The notes: generated by a model from the letters alone, not told the origin. Positions 17,306-26,871 are shown, counted from the stretch's first letter. The stretch: 64,000 bases of DNA from Haloechinothrix halophila YIM 93223 (GCF_000504245.1 NZ_KI632509.1:2895751-2959750); one strand, 5' to 3'. Translations and numbers: made by a program.

Positions 17306-18259
17306 CTAGTCTCCCTTCAGGAGCAGGGAACCGAAGTCCGGTTCGGCCTTGAGCAGGCCATCGGTGAGCGCGAGGTCGCTCAGAGCGCGCAGGGCGTCGA
17401 CGTTGACGTCCGCGGTGAAGGTCTCGAGCGCGACCCGCTCGGCGAGATCAGCGTCCATATCGAGCATGTCGACAAGGGTCGACCGCACCTCATCGGGGTT
17501 CTCCTCGGCGTAGGTGAGCGACTCCCGCATCGCCGCCGCGAAGTCCGTCACGACCGCAGCGTCGTCCTCGACCACCGTTCCGCTCGCGAATGTGACCAGC
17601 GTGTCCAGGCCGGGTACGGCATCCTGGAAGTTGTACGTGACCAGCTGCGCCCCACTTTGTCGTATCGCCGTCAGGAACGGCTCGGGAACCCACACCGCGT
17701 CGACGTTGCCGTTCTCCAGCGCGGCGGGCATGTCCGGGAAGGGCAGTTCGACGAACCGCACCGAGCTCGCGTCACCGCCGTCGCGGCGCACGGCTTCCCG
17801 GATGGTGACGTCACCTGCCGCGTTCACGGTGTTGACGGCCACCTGCTTTCCCTCGAGATCGGCCGCCCGCTCGATGCCCGACCCTTCCACGCTGAACACA
17901 CCGTTGATGTCGTCACCGTCTGGTTTGGACGCGGCGTATCCGCTCACGATGCGCACGTCGAGTCCCTGCCCGTTGGCGATCAGCAGCGGGAGCGGCTGCC
18001 CGATGGCGAAGTCGAGCTCACCGGCGACGACCGCGGGAAGCATCGCAGCCCCGCCCTGAGACATCTCCAGCGTGAGATCGAGGCCGCGATCCCGGAAGAA
18101 TCCTTGGTCGATGCCCAGCTGGACAGCCGCCGTCGGCACGATCGGCAGCGCGCCGACCCGGACTGTCCGGTCGCCGCCCCCCTCGGTGCCACCCGAGTTT
18201 CCGCAGGCGGTCAGGACGACGCTGAGGGCCGCCAGAACCGCGACAATGCGAGTTCGCAT
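17306..18259 (-). CDS. ABC substrate-binding lipoprotein (NMT1/SsuA-like)
   Basis: A 317-aa protein. Lipobox L-T-A-C-G near residue 19 gives a lipid-anchored protein. The body is an NMT1/THI5-like solute-binding fold (V-G-A-L-P-I-V-P-T-A-A, E-L-D-F-A-I-G-Q, V-W-V-P-E-P-F). Such proteins bind sulfonates, nitrate, taurine or aromatic acids such as phthalate. No matching permease or ATPase gene is adjacent, so it either borrows a transporter or its partners lie elsewhere. Confidence 0.82.
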   Translation of the reverse strand: MRTRIVAVLAALSVVLTACGNSGGTEGGGDRTVRVGALPIVPTAAVQLGIDQGFFRDRGLDLTLEMSQGGAAMLPAVVAGELDFAIGQPLPLLIANGQGLDVRIVSGYAASKPDGDDINGVFSVEGSGIERAADLEGKQVAVNTVNAAGDVTIREAVRRDGGDASSVRFVELPFPDMPAALENGNVDAVWVPEPFLTAIRQSGAQLVTYNFQDAVPGLDTLVTFASGTVVEDDAAVVTDFAAAMRESLTYAEENPDEVRSTLVDMLDMDADLAERVALETFTADVNVDALRALSDLALTDGLLKAEPDFGSLLLKGD

Positions 18260-18277
18260 GATTCCTCCTTCGCGGGC

Positions 18278-18736
18278 TTAGGCGTAATGCCGGTAGATGG
18301 CTTGTGCGACGCAGGCCGGTTTCTCGCTGTCGTGGATCTCGACCGTGAAGTTCAGCGTCATTTCGACTCCGTTCCCCGCCAGTTCGGTGACGTCGGCGAC
18401 CGCGCCGCGCAACCGGATCTTGGCGCCAACTCTGACCGGAGCGGGGAAACGCACCTTGTTGAGTCCGTAGTTCACGCTCATTCCGATTCCGCTGATAGTG
18501 AGCAACTCGGTGAACAGCGGGATGATCAGCGCCAATGTCAGGTATCCGTGGGCGATGGTTCCCCCGAACGGGCTGTCGGCGGCCCGCTCGGTGTCCACGT
18601 GGATCCACTGGTGGTCGTCGGTGGCGTCGGCGAAGGTGTTGACCCGCTCCTGGGTGATCTCCATCCAGTCGGTATGGCCGAGGTCGGTTCCGGCGAGCGA
18701 GGCGATGTGGTCGACGCCGTGCACGGTGGTGGTCAC
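18278..18736 (-). CDS. MaoC family dehydratase
   Basis: A 152-aa hotdog-fold protein. The R-specific hydratase motif D-D-H-Q-W-I-H-V-D followed by F-G-G-T-I-A-H-G-Y-L-T-L carries the catalytic Asp/His pair of enoyl-CoA hydratase 2. The GTG at 18736 is preceded by GGAGAGAC. It lies 20 bp after the acyl-CoA ligase gene, so it likely hydrates an enoyl-CoA made from the ligase product. Confidence 0.87.
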   Translation of the reverse strand: MTTTVHGVDHIASLAGTDLGHTDWMEITQERVNTFADATDDHQWIHVDTERAADSPFGGTIAHGYLTLALIIPLFTELLTISGIGMSVNYGLNKVRFPAPVRVGAKIRLRGAVADVTELAGNGVEMTLNFTVEIHDSEKPACVAQAIYRHYA

Positions 18737-18756
18737 AGTGTGTCTCTCCGATGTGG

Positions 18757-20271
18757 TCAGGGCTGCCCATAGCGGGCGCGGACGGTTTTCCTGAGGACTT
18801 TTCCTGCGGCGTTGCGAGGGAGTTCGTCCACGATCGCCACGGACTTCGGAACCTTGTAGCGGGCGAGTGTGGTCGAGAGGAATTCGAGCAGGTCGGTCTC
18901 GCTCACCTCGGCGTCCGTCGTCACCGCGACGACGGCACGCCCCACCTCTCCCCATTTCTCGTCGGGTATGCCGACCACGGCGCATTCCGTGACCGCGGGG
19001 TGTTCGAGGAGAACCGATTCCACCTCGGCGGGATAGATGTTCTCGCCGCCCGAGATGATCACGTCCTTGACCCGGTCCACAATGGAGACGAACCCGTCCT
19101 CGTCGGTCACGCCGACATCGCCGGTGCGAAACCACTCGCCGTCGTGGTACGAGCGTGCGGTCTCATCGGGCAGGTTCCAGTACCCTGCCATCACGGTGGG
19201 GCCGCTGACCAGGATCTCGCCCTTCTCCCCCTGCCCCACGTCGATGCCGTCCGGATCGACCAGCCGGACGTCGGTGAAAAAGTGGGGAACGCCAGCACTG
19301 CCTGCCTTGGTTTCGCTCATGTCGCGAGTGAGGTAGAGCGCACCTGGTGACGTCTCGGTCATGCCGTAGCCCTGGCTGAAGGCCAGACCCCGCTCGAGAT
19401 AGGTCCGTATCGTGGCGGGTGGCACCGGCGCCCCGCCGCAAGTGAGCTGACGGAGGCTGGACAGGTCGGCTTCCGGCCAGCGCGGGCTGGCGGCTATCGC
19501 GTCGTACATGGCGGGAACGCCGAACAGGTACGTGACGCGTCGATGCTCGATCAGCTCCAGCACCCGGTCGGGGTCGAACGTGGGCTCGAGGATGACCGTC
19601 CCGCCCTTGAGCAACGTGGGCAGACACGTCATGTTCAGCCCCGCGGTATGAAACAGCGGTGCAACCACCAGCGTGACCTCGTCGCCAGCGAGGTCGACGT
19701 CGATCACGACGTTGAGGCTGTTCCAGGTGATGTTGCCGTGGGTGAGCACCGCGCCCTTGGGCTTCCCCGTCGTGCCCGACGTGTACATGATCATGCATGC
19801 GTCGTCGAGGCTGACCGGTTCATCGAGAGGCTCGCTGACCTGCGACGCGATCAGTTCCTCGATATCGAGTGCGTCGGCTCCGGCATTCGCCACAGCGACC
19901 CGGCGGCCCGAATACCCAGTTTCGGTGACCACCGCCGCGTACTCGGGCGCGTAGATCAGCACACCGCTACCCGAGTCGGTGAGGCAGTGCGCTAGTTCGG
20001 GGGCAGCGAGCCGCGTGTTGAGCGGCACGAAGACGGCCCCAAGCATCCCCGAGGCAAACAACGTCTCCAGGAAGACGGGGTGATTCGGCGCGAGCATCGC
20101 GACCCGGTCTCCCCGTCGTACCCCCAGTTGCCGCAACGCATGAGCCAGCCGGGTTGCGCGCTGGTACTGCTGCGCGTACGTCCAGCGGTCGTCGCCGGAG
20201 ATCACCGCGACGGTGTCCGGTGTCTTGCGGGCCCGCCGCGCGGGCCAGGAGCCGATTCCCTGGTTGCGCAT
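18757..20271 (-). CDS. Acyl-CoA synthetase (AMP-forming, FadD-like)
   Basis: A 504-aa class I adenylate-forming ligase. Y-T-S-G-T-T-G-K-P-K-G phosphate loop, Y-G-M-T-E-T, W-F-R-T-G-D-V-G, R-V-K-D-V-I-I-S-G-G-E-N-I-Y-P-A-E-V-E, and terminal Lys in N-A-A-G-K-V-L-R-K. These are typical of medium/long-chain or aryl fatty acyl-CoA ligases. It starts at ATG 20271, 2 bp after the stop of the amidohydrolase. It activates the acid substrate of this operon to its CoA thioester. Confidence 0.9.
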   Translation of the reverse strand: MRNQGIGSWPARRARKTPDTVAVISGDDRWTYAQQYQRATRLAHALRQLGVRRGDRVAMLAPNHPVFLETLFASGMLGAVFVPLNTRLAAPELAHCLTDSGSGVLIYAPEYAAVVTETGYSGRRVAVANAGADALDIEELIASQVSEPLDEPVSLDDACMIMYTSGTTGKPKGAVLTHGNITWNSLNVVIDVDLAGDEVTLVVAPLFHTAGLNMTCLPTLLKGGTVILEPTFDPDRVLELIEHRRVTYLFGVPAMYDAIAASPRWPEADLSSLRQLTCGGAPVPPATIRTYLERGLAFSQGYGMTETSPGALYLTRDMSETKAGSAGVPHFFTDVRLVDPDGIDVGQGEKGEILVSGPTVMAGYWNLPDETARSYHDGEWFRTGDVGVTDEDGFVSIVDRVKDVIISGGENIYPAEVESVLLEHPAVTECAVVGIPDEKWGEVGRAVVAVTTDAEVSETDLLEFLSTTLARYKVPKSVAIVDELPRNAAGKVLRKTVRARYGQP

Positions 20272-20273
20272 GG

Positions 20274-21146
20274 CTAATCCTTCGCCAACCCGAGCAGCCG
20301 CGCGGCGTTCTCTTTGAGAATGAGCGGGCGCACCTCGGGTTTCATGTCGAGGGCCTCGAAGTCGGCGAGCCAGCGGTCCGGGGTGATGACCGGGTAGTCC
20401 GAACCGAACAACACCTTCCGCTTGAGCAGCGAGTTGGCGTAGCGCACCAGCTGCGGCGGAAAGTACTTCGGCGACCAGCCGGACAGGTCGATGTAGACGT
20501 GGGGCTTGTGCGTCGCCACGGCGAGCGCCTCGTCCTGCCAGGGAAACGACGGGTGCGCCAGGATGATGCGTAGCTCAGGGAAGTCCACCGCGACGTCGTC
20601 CACCAGCATCGGATTGGAGTAACCGAGCCGGATACCGCCACCGCCGGGCACACCCGCCCCGATACCGGTCTGTCCGGTATGGAACAGCGCGGGCACCCCG
20701 AGTTCCTCGATCGCCTCGTACAGCGGATACGCCATCCGGTCGTTCGGCGAGAACCCCTGCAAACTGGGGTGGAATTTGAAACCCCGCACCCCGTGCTCGT
20801 TCACCAGCCTGCGCACGTGCCGCGCCGCCGCACGGCCGCGCCATGGGTCGAGGCTGGCGAACGGGATCAGCACATCGGCATGTTCCGCACACGCCGCTGC
20901 GACCTCGTCGTTGGCGATCGGTGGGTGCCCGGTCGCGTGTTCGGCGTCCACGGTGAACACCACCGCCGCCATGGCGCGTTCGCGGTAGTAGGCCGCCATC
21001 TCGGCGATCGTCGGCTGCCGGTGGTCGTGGGCCTTGAAGTAGCCCGCTGACGCTTCCAGTAACGCGGGCGGCAAGGACGGGTGGCCGTTCGACGAGATCT
21101 CCGCGTGCGTGTGCACATCGATCGCGACCAGTTCGTCGGGGTTCAC
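20274..21146 (-). CDS. Amidohydrolase family 2 protein
   Basis: A 290-aa COG2159-type amidohydrolase. The N-terminal metal motif I-D-V-H-T-H is intact, G-F-K-F-H-P is followed by I-I-L-A-H-P-S-F-P-W, and V-L-F-G-S-D-Y-P carries the metal Asp. It is a full-length paralog of the protein at 12791, which lacks the second His. It is likely a hydrolase or a non-oxidative (de)carboxylase acting on an aromatic acid or lactone. The GTG start lies 4 bp after the SDR stop, in the same operon. Confidence 0.85.
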   Translation of the reverse strand: MNPDELVAIDVHTHAEISSNGHPSLPPALLEASAGYFKAHDHRQPTIAEMAAYYRERAMAAVVFTVDAEHATGHPPIANDEVAAACAEHADVLIPFASLDPWRGRAAARHVRRLVNEHGVRGFKFHPSLQGFSPNDRMAYPLYEAIEELGVPALFHTGQTGIGAGVPGGGGIRLGYSNPMLVDDVAVDFPELRIILAHPSFPWQDEALAVATHKPHVYIDLSGWSPKYFPPQLVRYANSLLKRKVLFGSDYPVITPDRWLADFEALDMKPEVRPLILKENAARLLGLAKD

Positions 21147-21150
21147 GCCG

Positions 21151-22062
21151 TCACACCTCCGGGGTCACTGGTGCCGGGATTCCGTAGGTCTGCGGTTCAC
21201 GACCGACCGAGAACGGCCACGCCTGCGCGATGGCATCCGCACTCCAGCCGCCGTCGGTATAGGCGCTGGCGACCTCCCGCGGGTGAGACCACAGCGACAG
21301 CTTGTCCCCGCCGATACCGATGGCCTGGCCGGTGACCGCCGCCGAGGCGTCCGATGCCAGGTACACCAGCAGGCCGGTGACATCGTCCGGGGTGCCGAAG
21401 CCCTCCGCCGTGCGCAGCCACGTCGGCAGCGGGGTGCCCTGCTGCTCATGCGCGTCGATATGCGGCGCGAAGGCGGGAATCGTCTTCGTCATCGCGGTGG
21501 CGGCGACGGGAATCACGGCATTCACGGTGATGCCCGACTTGGCGCATTCCAACGCCCAGGTGCGGGCCATACCCACGATCGCCGCTTTGGCCGCCGAGTA
21601 GTTGGTCTGACCGAAGTTGCCCCGCTGGCCCGCGGGTGAGCCGACCACGATGATCCGGCCGCCGTCCCCCTGCTCTCGCATCCGCTGAACCGCCGCGCGC
21701 ACGCAGGTGAAGGTGCCACGCAGGTGCACGTCGATGACCGCGTCGAAGTCGTCGTCGGTCATCTTCCACAGCACTCGGTCGCGCAAGATGCCCGCGTTGG
21801 TGACGAGCGCGTCGAGTCGTCCGAACTCGGTGACCGCGGTCGTCACGAGGGATTCGGCGACCTCGCGGGAACCAACCGCGCCCGGCCGGGCTATCGCACG
21901 GCCTCCTGCCACCGTGATCGCGTTCGCCGCTTCCTTCGCCGCGGCTTCGTCGGCGTCGTTGACCACGACCGCCGCACCGCTGTCAGCGAGGGCTGACGCA
22001 TACGCCAGCCCGAGCCCCCGGCCCGCACCGGTCACGATCACGACTTTGCCCGAGAGATCCAT
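21151..22062 (-). CDS. SDR family oxidoreductase
   Basis: A 303-aa short-chain dehydrogenase. T-G-A-G-R-G-L-G-L at the N-terminus, T-N-A-G, and Y-S-A-A-K as active site. The C-terminal extension of about 40 residues resembles multifunctional hydroxyacyl-CoA dehydrogenase-type SDRs, which fits a beta-oxidation-like step after the MaoC hydratase. The ATG at 22062 has a GGAAGGA RBS. It is the first gene of the PaaX-flanked operon. Confidence 0.88.
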   Translation of the reverse strand: MDLSGKVVIVTGAGRGLGLAYASALADSGAAVVVNDADEAAAKEAANAITVAGGRAIARPGAVGSREVAESLVTTAVTEFGRLDALVTNAGILRDRVLWKMTDDDFDAVIDVHLRGTFTCVRAAVQRMREQGDGGRIIVVGSPAGQRGNFGQTNYSAAKAAIVGMARTWALECAKSGITVNAVIPVAATAMTKTIPAFAPHIDAHEQQGTPLPTWLRTAEGFGTPDDVTGLLVYLASDASAAVTGQAIGIGGDKLSLWSHPREVASAYTDGGWSADAIAQAWPFSVGREPQTYGIPAPVTPEV

Positions 22063-22118
22063 GCCCGTCCTTCCCGTATCGGGTATCACTGCGACCCAAC
22101 GCTAGGCATATTTGCAAC

Positions 22119-22150
22119 GGCCGTCAATATTCTGCCCAATATTGACGGCC
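22119..22150. promoter_or_regulatory. Perfect 13-bp inverted repeat, probable PaaX-type operator
   Basis: GGCCGTCAATATT, a 6-bp spacer, then its exact reverse complement, lies in the short divergent gap between the SDR operon and the PaaX-type gene. The right arm ends 41 bp before the regulator start. The AT-rich inner arms suggest overlap with promoter elements of both directions. Confidence 0.75.
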
Positions 22151-22191
22151 TGGTCACCACGAGAGCAGCGGGAAGCCGTTACCCTGCGGAC

Positions 22192-23064
22192 GTGGCAACC
22201 CCAGAGGTCGAAGGCAACGCCCAGTCGTTGCGTCCCCAGTCGCTCATGCTGAGCTTCCTCGGCATCCATGTGCTGCACCGTGACGTCGCGGTCTACTCCG
22301 GCAGCGTCATCGACGTGTTCGACCGCGTCGGGGTGTCCGAGGAAGCGGTTCGATCCACGCTGACCCGCATGGTCAAGCGGGGACTGCTCGCCAGGCACCG
22401 GAGAGGTCGCCGCATGTTCTTCGGCCTCACCGCTCGATCCAGCGCGGTACTCGAAGACGGCCACCGCAGGATCTGGCAGCGCGGTGTGATCAACCGGGAC
22501 TGGGACGGCACGTGGACCATGGTCGCGTTCTCGCTGCCGGAGTCGGGCCGCCGTCTGCGGCACGATCTCCGTTCCCAGCTGATCTGGGCCGGGTTCGGGC
22601 CGTTGCAGAACGGCCTGTGGATCGCCCCTGGCACCATCGACATCCCAGCGGTGATCGAGGGCCTCGGGCTCGACGAGTACGTCAAGGCGTTTACCGCGCA
22701 CGCCGCCAAGCCCACCGAGTCCAGGCTGCTGGCACATTCCGCGTTCGACATCGGCGACATCGCGGCGCGCTACGAGGAGTTCCTCCGGCGTTGGGACCGG
22801 CCAGGCGCTGGGTCAGACCTGCCCGATGACCTGGCGCGGCAGCTCGTCCTGCACACCGACTGGCTCCGGCTCGTCCGCGCCGACCCGCACCTGCCCGCGG
22901 AGCATCTGCCAGCGGACTGGCCCGCCATTCGCGCCGAGGAGGTGTTTCACACGCTCGCCAGCAGCTATGACCCACCAGCCCTCGCCATCGCCGATGACAT
23001 CATGCGGACAGTCCCTATCGAGGGCCAGCAGGACGGTGCCGAGTCAGCTCACGGCAGCACGTGA
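22192..23064 (+). CDS. PaaX family transcriptional regulator
   Basis: A 290-aa PaaX-like repressor. N-terminal winged HTH (S-L-M-L-S-F-L-G, G-V-S-E-E-A-V-R-S-T-L-T-R-M-V-K-R-G-L-L), central domain with W-D-G-T-W-T-M-V, and the PaaX C-terminal helical domain. PaaX proteins repress aromatic-CoA catabolic genes and respond to acyl-CoA effectors, matching the acyl-CoA ligase operon it faces. The GTG at 22192 is the start. Its 3' end overlaps the convergent CocE gene by 16 bp. Confidence 0.9.
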   Translation: MATPEVEGNAQSLRPQSLMLSFLGIHVLHRDVAVYSGSVIDVFDRVGVSEEAVRSTLTRMVKRGLLARHRRGRRMFFGLTARSSAVLEDGHRRIWQRGVINRDWDGTWTMVAFSLPESGRRLRHDLRSQLIWAGFGPLQNGLWIAPGTIDIPAVIEGLGLDEYVKAFTAHAAKPTESRLLAHSAFDIGDIAARYEEFLRRWDRPGAGSDLPDDLARQLVLHTDWLRLVRADPHLPAEHLPADWPAIRAEEVFHTLASSYDPPALAIADDIMRTVPIEGQQDGAESAHGST

Positions 23065-24680
23065 AAGGTCAGGACCGCACCGGAACGACCGCCGACCACG
23101 AGGCTGTTCCGGTTGGTCTCGACATCGACGGCGAGCCACGGATGCTGCCCGTTGCCTGGCTGGGGCACGAACTCGGGGAAGTCCGAGCTGGCAATGTGGA
23201 TGCGCAGGCCGTGACCGGCGCGGAGTCGGTATCCGACCTCGAACAGGTCGACGGTGACGTCGGTGGGCGTCGAGGCGTCGATCAGGTGGGTCTGCCCTCG
23301 TGCGATGAGCCGGGCGGTGCCGTCGGGCGCGACGTCCAGTAGTCGGACGAACAGGTCCATCCGTGGTCCGGTGCTGCTGATCGTTCCGGACAGGTTCACG
23401 GCGCCGACCAGATCGGTCTCGGTTTCCACCGGAACGGCGTTGAACTCAAGTACGTCGGGGCGCGCACCCCATTCGGACTCGTCGGGGTACTCCAGCAGGA
23501 ACGCGAACGGATTGCTCACCCTGGAAGGCACGAGGTCGTCGGGATCGTGCACCCAGGTCAGCGTGCGCTCCTCCGCCGCAGGCCCGGTCACCAGGTCGCC
23601 ATCGGCGCTGAGATAGAGCGAGCGCTGCTCAGCCCCCGGCGGCGGCCAGGACTCGGCCGTGCGGATCTCGTCGGTGTTGGCGAGGTTCCAGCGCACTCGC
23701 GGAATGTCCGACGCGCTTCCCCGGTCGCGAAGGAACACCTCGAAGAACTCGATCGTCGGGTCGAGGATGGTGGGAAGCTGCCGCATGATCTCCTCCCTCG
23801 ATCGTTCGGGGAGCTTCTCGCCGTGCAACAGCTCGTAGCACTCGTGGTCGACGGCGTCGATGTAGAGGTACTCGTTGGTGGCCCAGGCTGCTCTCGACCG
23901 CAACCGCCGGTGGTCGGCCCATTGCCACGGCGCACAGTTGTCCCACCAGCCGATTGTCATCAGCACCGGGATGGCTTTGGTCGTGAATGGATGGCCGCAC
24001 GGGAACCGCCGCGGGAAGACCGGTTCGGGAAACCACAGGTCGTATCCCGCCGAACGGTGGCCGACCTCGGCGAAGAACGCCTCGACGTTCTCGGCGTAGG
24101 GCCGGTGTTTCCAGTCGGGTTCCCAGAGGAATGTGTCATGGGAATGGAAAAACATGCACGGGTACAACCGATGGATCGCCATCTCGACGTCCCGTGTCGG
24201 CACTCCCGCCACATCAACCGGGAGCATGCCGAGATCGGTGCCGGTGAACCGGGGGCTGATCGCTCGCAGCGCGGGGTGTTGCGAGGCGACGGCGGCCCAC
24301 TGGGTGTAGCCGTAGTAGGACTCGCCCCACATGCCGACGATCCCGTCGGACCACTCCTGGTCGACGATCCACTGGATCGTGTCGTACCCGTCGGCCGTCT
24401 CGTTGACGAACATCAACGTCTCGCCTTCGGAACGGAACTTGCCGCGCACGTCTTGCGCGACGACGTGGTAGTCGTGATCGGCCAGGTAGTGCGCGATCTC
24501 AGGGATGTGAGTGTAGGCCCCGGACTTGTCGTACGGCAGCCGGATGAGCACGGTGGGGCCGGGTTTGCCGCTGGCAGCGGGATAGTGGTCGGTCGCGAGC
24601 CGGACGCCGTCGCGCATCCGCACGCTGTGCTGGGTCGCGCTCGGATCGAGCGGGGCGGCGGTGGTTCGGAGTACGTGCAT
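23049..24680 (-). CDS. CocE/NonD family hydrolase
   Basis: A 543-aa serine hydrolase of the X-Pro dipeptidyl-peptidase S15/CocE type. The nucleophile is in G-M-W-G-E-S-Y-Y-G near residue 120, and D-V-R-G-x-x-x-S-E-G is the family oxyanion-region motif. A C-terminal jelly-roll domain ends with I-H-I-A-S-S-D-F-P-x-F. CocE hydrolyses aromatic esters and relatives acylamides or glutaryl groups. It has no signal peptide. It lies 2 bp downstream of DUF3237 in the transporter operon. Confidence 0.88.
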   Translation of the reverse strand: MHVLRTTAAPLDPSATQHSVRMRDGVRLATDHYPAASGKPGPTVLIRLPYDKSGAYTHIPEIAHYLADHDYHVVAQDVRGKFRSEGETLMFVNETADGYDTIQWIVDQEWSDGIVGMWGESYYGYTQWAAVASQHPALRAISPRFTGTDLGMLPVDVAGVPTRDVEMAIHRLYPCMFFHSHDTFLWEPDWKHRPYAENVEAFFAEVGHRSAGYDLWFPEPVFPRRFPCGHPFTTKAIPVLMTIGWWDNCAPWQWADHRRLRSRAAWATNEYLYIDAVDHECYELLHGEKLPERSREEIMRQLPTILDPTIEFFEVFLRDRGSASDIPRVRWNLANTDEIRTAESWPPPGAEQRSLYLSADGDLVTGPAAEERTLTWVHDPDDLVPSRVSNPFAFLLEYPDESEWGARPDVLEFNAVPVETETDLVGAVNLSGTISSTGPRMDLFVRLLDVAPDGTARLIARGQTHLIDASTPTDVTVDLFEVGYRLRAGHGLRIHIASSDFPEFVPQPGNGQHPWLAVDVETNRNSLVVGGRSGAVLTFHVLP

Positions 24681-24682
24681 GG

Positions 24683-25162
24683 TCAGAGCACCTCATAGAA
24701 CTTGATCCGGATATGGCCTTCGTGCAGCTCGTCGTAGGCGACACCGAAGAACACGGTGCGGGTCAGCCACGCATGGACAGCAGCGTCGGTACGAAACACC
24801 GGCTGAGTGCGGAAGTAGTAGGCGTCAGGGGAAACGTCCTCACCGGCATCGAGGGCCGCAACGACCTCGGGGCTTCCTGCCCAGAAGCCCCGGTTGACGA
24901 TGTCGATCACCGCGCCGTCGTGTGCCCGGATCAGGTAGCGCGCGTCCAGTTCGAACACGTGGTCACGGCGCAACCGCGCCCAGTCTCCCCCGCCGGGAAG
25001 CACCGTGCCTTGCAGGCGCGGCCCATCGACGCTGCCGCCGACGATGGGGGTGAACGACAACTCGGTCGCTCCCGAATGTCCGATGTGGATCGGCTGCTCC
25101 ACCATGGCGGTCACCTGGAAGGCGAACGCGAATCTGGGTTCGATGTCGTCGTTACTTCTCAT
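24683..25162 (-). CDS. DUF3237 domain protein
   Basis: A 159-aa protein matching DUF3237: G-G-x-x-x-G-P-R-L-Q-G-T-V-L-P-G-G-G-D-W, D-A-R-Y-L-I-R-A-H-D-G-A, and Y-Y-F-R-T-Q-P-V-F. The ATG overlaps the stop of the ABC ATPase (TGATG) with a GAGGAG RBS, so it is translationally coupled. DUF3237 proteins recur in aromatic and terpenoid degradation clusters. No reaction can be assigned from sequence. Confidence 0.8.
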   Translation of the reverse strand: MRSNDDIEPRFAFAFQVTAMVEQPIHIGHSGATELSFTPIVGGSVDGPRLQGTVLPGGGDWARLRRDHVFELDARYLIRAHDGAVIDIVNRGFWAGSPEVVAALDAGEDVSPDAYYFRTQPVFRTDAAVHAWLTRTVFFGVAYDELHEGHIRIKFYEVL

Positions 25163-26871
25163 CAGCTGCTCCTCGTCAGGTCGGTTGCCGTGCTGAGTCC
25201 GTCTCGTCCTCGCCTGCGCGGCCGCCAGCCGTCGCGGGGTACCGAGTCGATGAGTCGTTGGGTGTAGGCGCACCGCGGTGCGGCGAGGACGTCGAGCACC
25301 AGGCCGCACTCGACAACCAGACCGCGATGCATCACCACGACGTCGTCACAGAGCCGCCGCACCACTGGCAGGTCGTGGGAGATGAACAGCAGTGCCACGC
25401 CGAGGTCGCGCCTGAGCCGTTCGAGCAGCGCCAGCACCTGCGCCTGGATCGACACGTCGAGCGCTGACACCGCCTCGTCAAGGACAAGGGCGCGGGGCTC
25501 TGCGGCGAGCGCTCGTGCGATGGCCACACGCTGACGTTCGCCGCCGGACAGCGACCTCGGGCGCGCTTCGGCGTGCCGGGAGGGCAGTCCCACCTGCTCG
25601 ACGAGCTCAGCTACCCTGCGGCGCCGCTGCTCGCTGGACAGCGACGTGTGCAGCCGCAGCACCTCGGAGAGGCAGCTACCGACCGTCTGACGGCGGTCGA
25701 GCGACGAGTAAGGGTCCTGGAAGACCATTTGCAGTGCGCGTCCTCGTTGGCGCCGCTGTCTCGTCGAAAGTCGCCCCATGGAAACCGGCCGCCCGTCGAG
25801 CCTGATCTCGCCGCTCGTCGGGCTGGTCAGGCCGACAAGCATGCGGGCAAGGGTGGTCTTGCCCGACCCGGACTCGCCGACGATGGCAAGCGATCCGCCC
25901 TCCGGGAGGGAGAAGGAGGCCGAGTCAACGGCGACGAGATCGTCGTGACCGCGGGCAGCGGCTTTGCGGACCCGGTAGACCTTGCGAAGGTCATGCACGT
26001 CGAGTAATGCCTCATCCGGTGGGCTCGATGGCGCGGCCGGAGAGTGCTGCCCGGCATCGGTGGCCGTAACCGTCGCCTCGGTGTGCCAGTGCGGACGTGC
26101 GTTCATGAGCGTCGTCGTGTAGGGCTCCCTCGCGCTGGTCCGCATCGCGCTCGCCGGGAGCCGCTCGACGATGACCCCGTCCTTCATCACGGCGATGTGA
26201 TCGCACACGGCACCAGCAAGGTCGAGGTCGTGACTGACGAACAGCATGGCAAGATCTCGTTTCCTGCGCTCCTCGTCGAGGATGGCCATGACCTCCTCCT
26301 GGATGGTGGTGTCCAGCGCGGTGGTCGGCTCGTCCGCGAGAACGACGTCCGGCTCGGCGAGCAGTACCGAAGCGATCATGACTCGTTGCAGCAACCCGCC
26401 GGACAGTTCGTACGGACGTTGCCGCAGCCGACGGCTCGCGTCGGAGATGCCGACGTCGAGCAACAACGCCTCGGCGCGGCGCATCGCGTCGCCCGGGTGC
26501 ACCCGCCGCACGGTGACCAACTGCTCGACCAGGAAGTCCCCCACCGTTCGCAGTGGGTTGATGTGGCTTCGCGGATCTTGGAACACGACCCCGATCCGGT
26601 CGCCGCGCACCCGTCGCATCGCGGCCTCGGTGAGCCCGGTGACGTCGAGATCGCCGAGGCGAACGACCCCGGTCATGGTCACGGCGGGCGGCAGCAGACC
26701 GATGATCGAACGGATGGTCATGGACTTGCCCGACCCGGACTCTCCTACCAGGCCCAACGCCTCTCCGGTCGCGATGTCGAACGAGACGCCACGCACGACG
26801 TCACGAGCACCCCGATCATGTCCGGCCGTCACGCGCAGGTCCTCGACGCGCAGTGCGGGTGCGGTAGTCAT
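25162..26871 (-). CDS. Dipeptide/oligopeptide-type ABC ATPase, fused DppD-DppF
   Basis: A 569-aa protein with two complete ABC domains. The first has G-E-S-G-S-G-K-S near residue 43, a signature region E-L-S-G-G-L-L-Q-R and L-A-D-E-P-T-T-A-L-D. The second has G-E-S-G-S-G-K-T near 335, L-S-G-G-E-R-Q-R and V-L-D-E-A-V-S-A-L-D. In the second Walker B region the usual P-T is A-V. It is a fusion of DppD- and DppF-type subunits, energising the permeases encoded just upstream. A GAGGGGG RBS precedes the ATG at 26871. Confidence 0.92.
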   Translation of the reverse strand: MTTAPALRVEDLRVTAGHDRGARDVVRGVSFDIATGEALGLVGESGSGKSMTIRSIIGLLPPAVTMTGVVRLGDLDVTGLTEAAMRRVRGDRIGVVFQDPRSHINPLRTVGDFLVEQLVTVRRVHPGDAMRRAEALLLDVGISDASRRLRQRPYELSGGLLQRVMIASVLLAEPDVVLADEPTTALDTTIQEEVMAILDEERRKRDLAMLFVSHDLDLAGAVCDHIAVMKDGVIVERLPASAMRTSAREPYTTTLMNARPHWHTEATVTATDAGQHSPAAPSSPPDEALLDVHDLRKVYRVRKAAARGHDDLVAVDSASFSLPEGGSLAIVGESGSGKTTLARMLVGLTSPTSGEIRLDGRPVSMGRLSTRQRRQRGRALQMVFQDPYSSLDRRQTVGSCLSEVLRLHTSLSSEQRRRRVAELVEQVGLPSRHAEARPRSLSGGERQRVAIARALAAEPRALVLDEAVSALDVSIQAQVLALLERLRRDLGVALLFISHDLPVVRRLCDDVVVMHRGLVVECGLVLDVLAAPRCAYTQRLIDSVPRDGWRPRRRGRDGLSTATDLTRSS

